NCBI RefSeq assembly: GCF_020740795.1
Contig: NC_067294.1
Span: forward strand, 2,976,001-3,040,000
Direction: 5' to 3'
Length of the DNA stretch: 64,000 bases
Origin: Apus apus
Lineage: Eukaryota > Chordata > Aves > Apodiformes > Apodidae
The notes under the pieces were generated by a model. That model did not search any database and was not told the DNA's origin. It was given only the letters and a program-made list of their open reading frames with translations. The position numbers and the translations under genes are program-made. Below, piece after piece: positions 1 through 32,515 of the stretch. Positions within the stretch are counted from its first letter, which is position 1. Each line of letters begins with the position of its first letter.

Positions 1-680
1 AAACCAAGCCTTGTCAGTGAAAAGTGATGTGTCTGTGAAAAGAATCACTTGGAACTACAGTACACAGAGTAATTCAGATGAGAATCTAACTCCCTTCCCC
101 GTTTTTGGAGAGCTTTAAAAGGCAGAGCAATGTGAAGTCATTTGTCTGATGGTTTCATTAGCTGTGACTCTGCTGTTCTTTGTTATTTGTGTAATGATGT
201 TTCATGCTATCCTTAGAGTTGACAGTTAAAACAGTTGGTAACAATCATAAATACTTTAAACTGCAGACTTAATTTCTGACCACAAAAGTTTATTCTTCTC
301 TATTTTAATGCATATATTTTAACACTGCTTAAATATATTTATGACTTTAGTAGAGACTAGAGCTTTCTTGTGTTTTGTTTTTTTTTTTCAAATAGAAAAA
401 TCTGTATTCTTAAACTTGAACCACTTTCTGATATTTTAATCTTTCATCATTTCTCTTCCACAGGTTTACTTTGGGGTAAACAGTAATCTGTTCAATAACT
501 AGTATCGGCACCCCACCTTCTGCTGTAAAAAGCCTGATTAGATACTGTGTATGTTTTTATGTCCATGAACTTGAGCTACTCGTGTGCAATTATGTGTATG
601 GGAATGGAGTAGTGTTCATGATCTGTATTTACATCATCATATGGATGTATATTTATTAATAAAGTTAATACTTTAAAACC
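1..680 (+). other. Probable 3' UTR end of upstream gene (C5orf24 by synteny)
   Basis: This AT-rich stretch has no useful reading frame on either strand. It ends in a canonical AATAAA signal followed by a T/GT-rich downstream stretch, as expected for the distal part of a rightward 3' UTR. In human and chicken the gene directly upstream of TXNDC15 on the same strand is C5orf24. That identity is inferred from gene order only; no coding sequence of it lies in the window. Confidence 0.45.
658..663 (+). promoter_or_regulatory. Polyadenylation signal AATAAA (upstream gene)
   Basis: An exact AATAAA hexamer sits at the end of an AT-rich UTR-like stretch. T-rich sequence begins about 25 nt further on, which would place cleavage near 680. 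Confidence 0.45.
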
Positions 681-3600
681 TATCATTTTTTTGCTCCAGG
701 CTTTTTTTAATGTCTTTTAGGTCGTGGCTGAAGGTGCCTGTTGACAGTGTTACCAGACAAATACCCCTAGCCCTTCTCTCTTGTAAATGGAAATGCTGTT
801 TGTTCTCCTGACCTCTCAAGTCACAGTTCAGTGACAGGAAGTGACACTGAAATGTTTTGGAACCCGTGTACAGATCTCACCTAAAATCCCACCTTGCCTC
901 CCTGGAGTGTAATGGAATATGACTGCAGTAGAGTGTGTTCATGCCTGGGAGGACTTCCCAGGGCACACAGGGTTTGTGAGAGCTGGGAGGTTGCTGTGCT
1001 GTGTGGTTTTCAAATTGAAGCAAGCAGCCCCCCCTTTCAGTAAGCTTTGCTTTCTGAATTGCAACACTTGTTACCAGGAAGTCCTGTATATCTAAATTAA
1101 GGCAAAAAGCCTGTATGAATTGCCAGGTATCAGAGGAATGTTGCTTATTTTTAATCAATTGAAAATGCTGCCACAGTAACTTAATTGTTCTTTTCACTGG
1201 AATATTAGAAGAGGGGAGAGGAGTTACATCTATGTATGCATAGATAGTAAGCTAACTTTCCCTCTGTTGCACATGGAAATAAATTTGAGAGTATCCTTAA
1301 CTTTTCATGGAATGGTGGTCATTATTCTGTGGTAAGATGTATTTATCCCTGTATTCTAGTAATATTCCAGTGTATCTTTGTTGGCAAGACGTGCTCTGCA
1401 CAGCACCAAGTCCCTCTGGTTTGTTTTTTTGTCCCCTCAAGTGTTTCAGTAAGTCTAGGTGAAGACAGGCAGTCCCACCTACCAGAAGCTGCAGCCAGGA
1501 CTGCTGGGTCTGTGTCCTCCCCATGCTCTCCAGCACCCTCTGTTTGCTCTTCCACGTACTTCCAAAGGCCCTGGATACATTTCCTGCGGAAACGTTTTAA
1601 AGTGCAAAACAACTGCATCTGACATTTTAAGTTGCTTTTACCTGAAAAAGACATCTGGTGCCTTCTTTTTGTTTATTTGGGTTTGTTTGTTGGCCAGGCT
1701 GGTCATTCTAAACATCTGCTTTTCAAGGTGACTCGATGGGTTGAGAACAGTTTGACTACACTCTGCTACATCCCTGTCTAAAAATCAGTTCCTGGATGTC
1801 ATTTTTTGAGCAAAATGGATTATTTTCTCTGTTGGAATGGAACCTGGAGTATTAGATGTTATGTCAGGCATCAGTTGTATTGTAGAAGAATACAGGCTTT
1901 TCAGCTGTGCTGGGAGTTGCTTGGCAGCCTCCCTGGCTGCTGGGTTCTCTGCTATGCAACAAACTGAAGGATGAAAGTTGCAGTGCAGCCTGTTCCCTTG
2001 GCAGGGAGCTAGTGTGGGAGGCAGGGCCAGCTCCTGCTGACAGCACCAGCCCATGATTTATTCAGGCTGCCAGATGAGCAGTGTTGGGGTGTCAGCTGTG
2101 CAAGCTGGACATCTTAAAAGAGCCTTTAAAACTTTTACCCTGTAATAATTTGTGTGATGAGGCTTGCTTTGGGGCTGGATTGGCACTTCTGGTAGCACAA
2201 ATAATTAGTATGAATTTGTTACATTGTACCCATAAAGTATACTGGCTCAACAGAGTGCCTTTTTGGACCAAGACAAATGAAGATTGTTTTTGACAATCAT
2301 TTAATGTCTACAAGCAAAGGACTGACATGCTGTCTTCCATCTCAGGCTATTTTTATCCAGGTTCTCTGTCTATTGTTTAACATTCAAGAGAGGTGTGGCC
2401 TGACCATACAGCCCTGGCAGCCCAAAAGCTGATGGGTTCTGGGTTCCCAGCATGGCCTGGGCATGGCAAGGTCTCCTCCTTCCCATGGGTGAAAGTATGG
2501 CAAAGAAATACCTGCTTGTCTCTCAGTTTTATTATACTGTTTCCTAAAAACAAGACATTTGGCATTAAAAATCAGGAAAAAATGTAAGCCACTGAAAATA
2601 GCTTTGCAACAAAACTGGCAGGGAAAAGGAACAGGCCTTCTCTGTGATATACAAGCAGTGGGTTAGTGTGTGATAAAGCCTATTTATCATTCTTGGGAGT
2701 TCATTTGTGTGCCTTTAATAGATTATTTATAGTCACCATAAAAAAACAATGCAGTTTTGCACAAACCTCTTGATTTGTGTTAAGGCAGGAGGGTATTTTG
2801 TTAGGATGAAATCCACAGGAGTGTCTCAGGTGGGAGTTAACTGCCAGAAAGCTGTTACCTGGTATTTTAAAGGTTTTGGAGGATCATGACCTGTGTTTGG
2901 GATCTGACACCATCCAGGGCTGTGACAGGAGACCATATGCAGGGCTTGACCAGAGGGAAAACTCTGTTCAAGTGGAAAGTTCTGCTTTGTTCAAACTCGG
3001 AGATAAGGACAACTGAGAATGTGGCAGCTTTTTTCTGACTTGTCTGCACCAGCTTGGATTCCTTATGTTTTTCTTTTGCTTTCAAGCTCACTTGGTCTGT
3101 ATCACCTGGTCTAATTAACTATTGTCTCTCTATGTGCAAACATCATGTTTTGTATTTGCAGACTTTTTTCATGTCCTCAATATTAATGTAAATTGGACTT
3201 TGGAAGAAAAAATTGCCAAGCAAGAAAATGTGTGGTGTGAGAAAGGCTGGAATTGGAGAAGTGTCCCAGAGTAAAAACACAGACAAAAATCCCCTTTCTG
3301 TAATAAAGGGGATACCCATCTTGATTTATATACATGTACAGTGGTTTTCTTGCTTCTTTCCCAGTGTGTGTATATGGTTCATATGCTGACAGTTCATGAT
3401 TCTCACTTTTTGTGAGCAGTTTTGGGAAAATCTCAGTGGGGGGTGCTGGCAGTTGGAAGGCACACGTTAAAAAAGCAGGTATCAGCACTTGAAGTACTGT
3501 GTTCATTTTCAAAATGCCCCAAACGCTGCTGAAGCTTAAACTGAAAGTAAGAACTAATTCTGTGACAGGAGGAACATTATCCTATTTCCTGAAAAGAAAT

Positions 3601-3690
3601 ACCAGAGGGTTTATCTTGCCTTTCAGCTTTGGGGTGGTGGTTGATTCACTGATGGACAGAAGCTCATCTTTTTTGCTTTAAAAGATGTGC
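681..3690. other. Intergenic spacer between upstream gene and TXNDC15
   Basis: About 3 kb of moderate-GC sequence. Open frames on both strands are at most about 109 codons, overlap each other and show no recognisable domain or consistent splice signals. I see no transposon and no RNA gene. CpG density stays low until the TXNDC15 island begins near 3.72 kb. Confidence 0.5.
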
Positions 3691-4215
3691 CTTACCTCAG
3701 CCTGGCTGCAGTTTATATAAAGCCTGGTTTCCACGTGCAAACCCGTCCCGACCTGGGAAGGAAGCAAGTCCCTTGGCGAGGCAGCGGGAACAGAACGTGG
3801 CTCGCGGTGAATTCCAGGCTCGTCCCGCCAATCGTCACATCTCCCCCCCGGTGGCCCTTCCCTCCTCACAAGAATTCCCCACCCGAGCTCCAGGCGCTCC
3901 CCGCCCCGCGCGGGGCGTTCGCCGCGGCTGGCGAGAAAAGAAACTGCCTTAAACCCGAACCGATCTGTGTGTCAGTGCCGGCAGGCACCGCGGCTGAGCC
4001 CCACGCTGCCGCCCTGCACCTTGGCAGGTTTCTGCCCGTCACCTGAAGATCCTCCGGAGCCCGCGGCCCGGCCCCGCCGCCCGGCCCGGCCCAGATGGCG
4101 GCAGGGCCCTCGCGGCGCTGCGCACGCGCGGCGGTGGCGCGCCGGAAGCGGAAGCCGGTCAGAGCTGCGGCGGAAGTAGCCGTTGTCCGGGGCGACGCGG
4201 CCGGGGCCGTGCGGG

Positions 4216-4276
4216 ATGTGGCGGCTGCTGCTGGCGCTGCTCTGGTTCGGTCGGACCCTCCCTGCAGAGGAGGCCG
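4216..4276 (+). CDS. TXNDC15: TXNDC15 coding exon 1
   Basis: This exon encodes the signal peptide, [12 protein letters not shown]. The donor is GTGAGT at 4277. It ends one nucleotide into codon 21 (phase 1), and the following intron is only 124 nt. Confidence 0.93.
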
Positions 4277-6823
4277 GTGAGTGCCGGCGCTGATTAGCCG
4301 CGGCGGGCTCTAGGGCTTGGGCGGGCTGTGCGGGGCCTCCCCGGGGCGGGCGGGGCGCGGTGGCAGCGCGGGGCTGGCTGACCTGTCCCTCCCCGCGCAG
4401 GGGCCGCGCCGGAGCCGGGTGCCGGCGGGCAGCCACCCTCCCCTGGGGGCGGCTCCGCGCAGGGCGGCGAGCCGGTGCGGTACCGGACGGCGGAGATGGC
4501 CGACGCCATGCTGGGCAGCGGGCCCGCCGCCGAGCAGGCCGTGCTGCTCTCGGTGGTGCCGGGGGAGGAGAGGGACAGCCGGGCGTCCGCGCTCACCACG
4601 GAGGCTTGCGACGCGGAGGCCGGGGGCGATGGTTGCGGCGCCGGGAGCGGCCCCGCGGCTTCCCTCGGGCAGGGCCGGCAACAGCCCGGGCTGGGGACGG
4701 TGCTGCCCGCGCCCGTCGAGGAGCCGAACGGCACCGACAGCGCCAAAGCTCCTAAAGTGAACTGCGAGGAGAGAAACACCACCGGCATAGACCGCTTCAC
4801 GCTGCACATCCTGAACGTGTCCCAGGTAAGCGGAGCTCCCCGTTCCCTGCTGGGTGTTACTCTGAACGCAGGAGGATGGTGGGAGGTGCCTGCTCAGCAC
4901 CGCGTGCGTGTTTCCTAGTGTCTGATGTTAGTGAATTTCCTCGTGTAACTTCCTCTGTGCTATTGAAACGAGGACATGTCTGGGCAAGGTGGCTTTTTGT
5001 GTTATTCTGAGCAGAACAAACCAGATGTACAGCTCAGTCCATGTGCCCGTGTCTTTCAGCTGTGTGCCTGAGTGCACTGTCAGCTCTGGTGCTGCTGCCT
5101 CTGAAGCTGTTGATGGCACTTGCTGCCAGTGCCTATTTCTAGCTTATTTCTTGTAGTGCTTATGTATGCATATTTTTAAGTACTAAGCTTTTAAAAGAAA
5201 AGGTTACATGCAGTCCTCTATCTGTTTTCAAAAGGTTAAACAGCTAGCTGCTTGAGAAATATTGCCCAGTATCAAACTGGTTGCTGAACGAGGCATTTCT
5301 GTGTAGAATTCAATTCCGTTAAAGATGTAATGGTCTGGGTTTGGGTTTGTTCTGCTTTCTCCAAGGACCTGATGGAGTTCCTGAACCCCAACAGCAGTGA
5401 CTGCACCTTAGTCCTGTTCTACACGCCCTGGTGCCGCTTCTCTGCCAGTCTGGCACCTCATTTCAATTCTTTACCTCGAGCATTCCCAGCTCTTCGCTTC
5501 CTGGCCCTGGATGCATCCCAGCACAGCAGGTGACTCACACTTCCTGTGCTCTAGCATTGCTTTATTTCCCTTAGCAAGCCTTATGCTTTTAAAACAGGAG
5601 TGATTTTTTTTCTTCTCAAGTGACAGTGTAGTCAAACTGGCACCTCCTGTCTGGTGACTCTTTGTTTCTTCCTCTAGTGGATTTCTTTTCCTTCATGCTT
5701 TGTATTTGCTTTATGTCCACCAGTTTATCGACTAGATTTGGAACTGTGGCTGTACCAAATATCCTCCTTTTCCAAGGTGCTAAACCTATGGCTAGATTTA
5801 ACCATACAGACAGAACACTGGAAACACTGAAAGACTTCATTTTTAATCAAACAGGTACGTAAATCAGTCCTGATGTGTCAGTAGGAAGCACAGCTTTCAG
5901 CTCCAAGCTGGGCTTTCCTCTCCCTGCTCTTTGTTCATTAAAATTAATTTGATGAAGACCCTGAGAGAACCCAGCAGAGGTTTATCTAACTGGTTGCTGT
6001 TAGAGGACACAAAAGGTTTCCAGTTCCCTCGTTATGAGCCCCAGCCAGCTCTCAGGTCCTTCTGTGCTGCTGCAGAGAAAAACAAAATGAGAACTGTGGA
6101 CTGTGAGGGTGGTGAGACACTGGGACCGGTTGCCCAGAGAAGCTGTGGCTGCCCCATCCCTGGCAGTGTTGAAGGGCAGGTTGGATGGGGCTTGGAGCAA
6201 CCTGGGCTGGTGGGAGGTGTCCCTGCCCATGCAGGGGGGTTGGATCTAGATGATCTTTAAGGTCCCTTCCAACCCAAACCAGGCTGTGATTCTATGTTGA
6301 TAGAGGCCTCCAAGGGCCTTCATTAAAGCCCTGAAATTGTTACATTTGCTAATAAAGCAGAAATACTCAACACAAAAAAGATCTCCACAAAAAAGCCCCA
6401 CACAAACTGTGCAGTGGAAGGACTGAACCAACCTTCTCCTGTTACGAAAATACACATCAAAATCAATTGGCTGTAAGTAAGCTGTGTGCTAGATACATGT
6501 TAACACACAAGCACCATCCTGCCAAAACCAGCCTCAGGCTGAGAACGGGAACAAAGCCCCAGGCAGACCCAACTTCTCTGTGTTTGATGGTTCTTGCTGG
6601 TGTTGATCAGGTGCTTTCTCACTCAGGGATAGAGGCTAAAAGCGACGTGGCTGTGACAGAGGCAGACTGGGAAGGGCCCCTGCCCAGTGTCCTGACCAAA
6701 GGTGTCGACTGGCTGCTCCTCTTCTCCTTGCTCTTCCTGGCTAGTTTTGTCCTGTACGGCACCGTTCGCACGGAGAGCATCCGGTGGCTGATCCCGGGAC
6801 AGGAGCACGAGCACCAGGAATAA
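4216..6823 (+). CDS. TXNDC15: TXNDC15, thioredoxin domain-containing protein 15 (5 coding exons)
   Basis: Coding exons are 4216-4276, 4401-4825, 5366-5529, 5724-5854 and 6627-6823. They join in frame to 325 codons plus TAA; the human protein is about 360 residues. What I see: a signal peptide (Met1 to about Ala17), a low-complexity luminal region, then a thioredoxin fold with Y-T-P-W-C-R-F-S at 181-188 and a cis-proline in A-V-P-N (Pro228). One membrane helix spans about 289-307 and is followed by a short cytosolic tail, [13 protein letters not shown]-glycosylation sequons NGT, NTT, NVS, NSS, NHT and NQT fit a luminal domain. The active site is C-x-x-S, so a full disulfide oxidoreductase cycle is unlikely. 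Family knowledge: TXNDC15 is needed for ciliogenesis and is mutated in Meckel-Gruber syndrome. The start is the first ATG in the CpG island and gives a good signal peptide. Identity is very secure. Confidence 0.96.
4401..4825 (+). CDS. TXNDC15: TXNDC15 coding exon 2
   Basis: The acceptor is CCCCGCGCAG ending at 4400 and the donor is GTAAGC at 4826. The exon encodes the Gly/Pro/Ala-rich luminal region, then the conserved [13 protein letters not shown] block. It ends in phase 0 at N-V-S-Q (residue 162). Very high GC here explains the long open frames in the other reading frames. Confidence 0.94.
5366..5529 (+). CDS. TXNDC15: TXNDC15 coding exon 3 (active-site exon)
   Basis: The acceptor is TTTCTCCAAG ending at 5365 and the donor is GTGACT at 5530. 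The exon encodes thioredoxin beta-alpha elements with the W-C-R-F-S redox-site segment. It ends two nucleotides into a Ser codon that is completed by exon 4. Confidence 0.94.
5724..5854 (+). CDS. TXNDC15: TXNDC15 coding exon 4 (cis-proline exon)
   Basis: The acceptor is ATGTCCACCAG ending at 5723 and the donor is GTACGT at 5855. The exon encodes [13 protein letters not shown], the cis-Pro loop and last strands of the thioredoxin fold. It ends one nucleotide into a Gly codon. Confidence 0.94.
6101..6296 (+). mobile_element. CR1 LINE 3' fragment
   Basis: This fragment in TXNDC15 intron 4 shows the hallmark CR1 3' order. It has the 'ggttgcccagagaagctgtgg' type block (6128 on), 'ccatccctggcagtgttgaa', then the 'tagatgatctttaaggtccc' end. 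The last is followed by the terminal ATTCTATG at 6289-6296. Five-prime truncation is typical of CR1. The fragment is little diverged and sense to the host gene. Confidence 0.9.
6627..6823 (+). CDS. TXNDC15: TXNDC15 coding exon 5 (membrane anchor and stop)
   Basis: The acceptor is TTTCTCACTCAG ending at 6626. The exon encodes the membrane-proximal linker, the hydrophobic helix [13 protein letters not shown] and the conserved tail ending H-E-H-Q-E, with TAA at 6821-6823. Confidence 0.95.
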
Positions 6824-7735
6824 TCTGAAGTGCTGGAATAGGGACAGAATTTCCTGCTTGTTGGTGAAGTGGGTGTTTGCGTGGACTAGAGCAGAAGAAC
6901 GAACTGTTCAATTTTTCGGCTGTAATTCATAACCTTGGCTAAAAATCTGCTTTATTTACCACCTACTGAATGGGTAAAAAGCAAATGTGTGGCAATTCAT
7001 GGGGTAAGTAAACAAATGTGAAAAAGCATGAACTAAAAAAAGTATTTATGAAGCTGCTCAGACTGGCTTATTTTCTTGGGCTTGAATGTAAATATGTGAT
7101 TCAGTTCTACCTGGCTCTCCTGAAGAGGTCTCTGAGCTTCACAGATGAAGATTTGTATAGCACACTGGCCTGTGTGCGTGGCACTGCATGGCCCAGGAGC
7201 AGAGCTGCTGCCTCCCTGGTGGGATCTGGGGATCTTCTACAGATCCTGCAGATGTTTGATCCAGAGCTTTGACGTGGATGATGTGGGAAACAGAACTGGG
7301 ATGTGTCAGCCCACACAGACTGTGAGAGAACTTCAAAGGGACAGGCTGCTGAATGGTGATGGTCTTCACTTGTTTGTCAGTAAAATGAACTATGAAGAGA
7401 GAAATGCTTTTTAAAATAGTGGACTTCAAATTAATTATCCCCCTGCTGAAAAGATGTTAATACTGGCAGTGGGCAGACCAGCACTGCCAACAATTCAAAA
7501 GCATGTTACACAGGGTGCCTGTTTCCCACTCCTGGTGCTGGGGGTTTGGCTGCTGCTTTTGGTGCTCTCTGAGCACTTTGAGTTTTGACTTGGTGACAGT
7601 TTTTTGTAAGATTTAGAATAACTTAGCAAGTTTGTCTCATTTTTGTGTGTGTCCACTAATTGACCACATTCCTTCAGAATTAAATTGCATTTGTTGTCTT
7701 TACTCTTTTTTAAATAAATCAGGTTTTTAGTGTAA
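6824..7735 (+). other. TXNDC15: TXNDC15 3' UTR
   Basis: Non-coding, AU-rich sequence runs from the stop codon to the first good polyadenylation signal. The small open frames in it (for example 7018-7272) have no family resemblance and lie inside the expected UTR. The UTR end is inferred from the hexamer at 7713. Confidence 0.6.
7713..7718 (+). promoter_or_regulatory. Polyadenylation signal AATAAA (TXNDC15)
   Basis: This is the first canonical AATAAA downstream of the TXNDC15 stop in an AT-rich setting, with TTTTTAG and GTGT just after it. A second AATAAA at 8242-8247 could serve as a distal alternative. Confidence 0.6.
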
Positions 7736-7790
7736 CTCTTAAGTCAGTTTCTTACAGGACTAAAAACTTACAGCTTCTGAAGTACAGATT

Positions 7791-7838
7791 TCACAGAATT
7801 TCACAGATCACCTCAATTAGCAAGACCCATCCTGAGAT
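7791..7838 (-). mobile_element. Short degenerate CR1 3' end, antisense
   Basis: TCACAGAATTTCACAGATCACC followed by 'aagaccca...ctgagat' resembles the antisense 3' terminus of avian CR1 (repeated TCACAGAAT, then the AAGACC block). Only about 48 bp remain and divergence is high, so this is a tentative call. Confidence 0.35.
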
Positions 7839-8594
7839 GTATTTAAATTTCTACTAGCATGTTTGCTGCTGCACAGTCTGCAGCTGAGGCTGCAGGAAGA
7901 ATTGATGTGTCTTTTAGTTATACCTAGCATGGAAGACTTTGCATAAGGTATGGACTGGTACATTGTGTGGTTTGGGATGATTTGATGGCATAGAATTTAT
8001 ATGTGGTAGAGGTGCCTGACAGGAAGCTGCAGAGTGCACATGAAGCTAAGAAAGGCAGTCATAAGGTTTATTGTCTGACAAAGAGCTCATGTCTCTGGAA
8101 CATAACCCTTCATGTATTTTTCTGGTGGCAAAATCTTTCCAGTTTGGAATGCCGAGGTCCTGTATTTCTGTGTCTTACAAGGAAACTGCACTGCTCAGAC
8201 TTCAGTGTGACTGAAGATGAAACCAGGAGGTGCTTTTTATTAATAAAGACTGACGATTTTTGAGCAGGAAATTGCTCTTGTCCCTGCTGCCTGGTTGCTC
8301 TGCGAGGCCCAGGGCTGGATGCTCCCCAGAGATGACCTCCCTCCAACAGCCGCGTCTTCACAGACGGTGCCTCCCCCGCTCTCCTCTCGGTTTCAGCGCA
8401 GCCCCGCGGCCCGGAACAGGACGTGTCCTGGCTGGGACGTGGCGAGAAGCCTCCCCGAGGCCGCCGGGACCGGGGGCGGCGGCTGCTCCTCGGAGGTCAG
8501 CTCAGCTCTGCCCGGGGCAGGCTCCTCCGTGCCAGGGGCTGTGCCCGGGGCTGTGCCCGCGGGGCCGCTCCCGCCTCCGCCATTTCGCGTCCTT

Positions 8595-8613
8595 CCCCCC
8601 CCCCCCCCCCCCC
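8595..8613. repeat. 19-nt poly-C run in the PCBD2 promoter
   Basis: An uninterrupted run of C just upstream of the PCBD2 start codon. On the other strand it is a G run able to form a quadruplex, and it is also a likely sequencing trouble spot, so its exact length may be unreliable. Confidence 0.8.
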
Positions 8614-8697
8614 AGCCCCGCCATTTCTCGCCGCCGCGGGTTCCGCCGGCAGCCCCCGCCTCCCGCTGCCCGGCGGCAGAGGCGGGGCGGGCGGGCC

Positions 8698-30294
<21,597 letters not shown>

Positions 30295-31543
30295 CCAGGA
30301 TGTAAAATGCTTTAATACAGTGTCCGCCAATATTTTGCATTTAAATGGGATCCCTCATTTCTTGTAACTGACTTCACAAAATCCCTGAGACAAGATATTT
30401 TGGAGAAAGAGTGGCTTAGCTTGCTTTGCCTTTTACCTGAGACCCTCTGATGCCTGTGCGTGTCCTTTGCCATTGCTGGCTCTGCCTGGGGATGTAGTAG
30501 ATAAACCAGCAACAAGTAAGTTTGGCACAATCCTTTCCTAGAAACTGAACAGAGCTGGAATGAAAGCAGGAGCCCCCCACTGGTGTTCCCCAAGCCCACA
30601 GTAGCCAAGGCTGGTGGCAGCTGCCATATGAGCCTGCCCTCTGTCCAGCTGCTTCCCTCCTGTGGATCTGTACATCTTTGCTCTTCAAACAATGTAAAAG
30701 CAGCCAGGCTGGCTCAGTCCCCTCTGCCTTGGCACCTCCATCTCTGCCAGTGACCGGTGACAAGCACAGGGATGCTGGTCAGAGCTGTGCAGCAGCTGAT
30801 GATGTTTCCTTGAAGCTGCAACTCAAGCAGCAGTTACAGCTTTGCATGTTGATGTTTATTTGGTGCTTGTCTGATGATGGATCTTTGAACCCACCTGCCT
30901 CTTGGTACCCACAGCCTGGCAGCTACATCCAGCAGAAGTCCTGAGAACCCTTCTCCACCTGAGATGCAGGGCAGGATCCTGCAGTTGCTAAAAGCTTTAC
31001 CTCTGGTCCAGCAAAAAAAAAAATCCCAGTGAGGTCCCAGTACTCACAGCATTGAAGGAAGCCTGTGCTGAAGTGCTCGGCCAGGCAGGCTCAGTGCTCA
31101 GCACCTTGCAGGATGGAGCCATTATTTGTGTTGTAACACTCTTGTACCTGCTGGGTCAGGGTGGGGGGGCTTGGCTGGGTGCCTGGAGTCTGGTTGGAGC
31201 TGAAGGAAGCAGCATTAGCAGGATTCTTGCTAAGCTGGGCTAAGCTGAAACTATGCTCACCCTCTTCCTTGTTTGTTTGGGGTTTTTTTTGTAGCTACAA
31301 TTACTCATCGCAGACGTTGTTCCAAGAGCTGCAGATCCCACTGACAGGGTTGAAAATAATTTCTTCCATAGTTTCAAAGTCTTTGTTTTTATCCTATGAT
31401 CCTCACTGAGACACATTTCCACTGCTGGCAAGGAGGTTCCAGCCTGCTCGGGGCTGACAGGAAAGCGTGATCCTGCTGCCAAGTGTCCCCAGCATGCAGC
31501 ATCATGCCCTGCCAGCAGCTCTGGCTGTCGAGCTCCTGGGAGC

Positions 31544-31606
31544 CTGACAGCTCCAGGATGGGGAGACTGACAGCTCCAGGATGGGGAGACTGACAGCTCC
31601 AGGATG
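31544..31606. repeat. 23-bp tandem repeat, 2.7 copies
   Basis: The unit CTGACAGCTCCAGGATGGGG plus AGA is repeated perfectly starting at 31544, 31567 and 31590. Near-identity of copies means recent expansion. Confidence 0.9.
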
Positions 31607-32158
31607 CCTGAGCTGATTGCTCGGGTGGTCCCGGCAGCACAGCTCCTGGCTCCCCACCTGGGAGGTGCACGGGTGCCAACATCTGCATCAGGTGGATCAG
31701 TGGGGTGTGTGGTCTGGCAGGGGCTTGGGATGCAAAATACCAGTAGCTGCCCTGCAAGGAGTGGCCTTGGTAAAATAAGAAAGGCATTTTTGGTTAATCC
31801 TCAGCAAGTGCACTGTCAGGTGCTAATTGGTCGCAGGAAGCAAGATGTTGGGGTTTATTGTCAGTAACTCTGCTTGGGGCGTCGAGTGAATACCTGAAAA
31901 GATCCAGATTGGGACTACGTGCCCAAGTGTTCTTTGCTTGCAAGTGCCTTTCCCTGGGGAAGCTGCAGATTTCCCCGATATGGTTTGGAAATGATCACTG
32001 TTGTGAGGAATGAATAAAACTAAACCAAACAACCAGGCTGTGAAGTCTCCTGTTACTGGTGGGGAAGTGGAACGAGCTTCATGCAAAGTTTTGACAACAT
32101 CCCTAATGAACTGTGAAAACTCTGTTGTTAGAAATTGATACATAATGCGTGTGCTTTG

Positions 32159-32174
32159 AATAAAACCAATAAAA
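32159..32174 (+). promoter_or_regulatory. Paired AATAAA polyadenylation signals (PCBD2)
   Basis: Two AATAAA hexamers five nucleotides apart precede a T/G-rich downstream element near 32185-32200. They are the best candidate for the PCBD2 transcript end. Confidence 0.4.
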
Positions 32175-32384
32175 TCAAATTCCTCCTTTGTAATTTGTTT
32201 CTTTATTATTATACATATGTGACAAAGCTGTTTAGTTTAAAGATACATTTAAGATAAATAGCATTTAGTTACTGGGAGGTCTTTGATTTAGAATATTGAT
32301 GTTTATTTGCATACTCTGAGGAAAAAAAATCCCCACCAGCTACTTTAGCTCTGTGATCTGCACTGTCCAGCTATGGCACAGAGC

Positions 32385-32515
32385 TGTCCAGCCATCTTTC
32401 CCAGCCTTCCTATAGGCCCCTTTCAGGTATTGGAAGATCACTGTAAGGTCCCCCTGGAGTCTTCTCTTCTTCAGGCTGAACACCTCCAACTCCCTCAGCC
32501 TGTCTTCATAAGGTC
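32385..32515 (-). mobile_element. CR1 LINE fragment, antisense
   Basis: Read on the minus strand this has the CR1 order CCTTATGAAGACAGGCTGAG, 'gttcagcctgaagaagaga', then the ACCTGAAAGGGGCCTATAGG block. It is internal CR1 sequence lacking the 3' terminus and is moderately diverged. Confidence 0.8.

Larger units (their letters stand above)
3720..4830 (+). promoter_or_regulatory. CpG-island promoter of TXNDC15
   Basis: GC and CpG content rise sharply near 3720 and stay high through exon 2. Just upstream of the start codon are a YY1-like CAGATGGCGGC (4092-4102) and a cluster of ETS-type GGAAG cores (4141-4180: CCGGAAGC, GGAAGCC, CGGAAGT). This is the usual make-up of a TATA-less housekeeping promoter, with initiation probably around 4150-4210. 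A TATAA string near 3715 is too far upstream to be the core promoter. Confidence 0.7.
30295..32185 (+). other. PCBD2: PCBD2 3' UTR and downstream sequence
   Basis: Non-coding sequence follows the PCBD2 stop. Two overlapping-range AATAAA signals (32159-32164 and 32169-32174), followed by a TTTGTAATTTG stretch, are the first strong polyadenylation context I find. The UTR may therefore run up to about 1.9 kb, although a weaker earlier site cannot be excluded. Confidence 0.4.

Noticed and set aside
3712-3720. TATATAA string as the TXNDC15 TATA box
   Set aside because: It lies about 500 bp upstream of the start codon, outside the ETS/YY1-marked core promoter.
4294-4900. Long minus-strand frames (171 and 196 codons) opposite TXNDC15 exon 2
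   Set aside because: Shadows of GC-rich coding sequence in a CpG island; the plus strand is clearly TXNDC15 exon 2.
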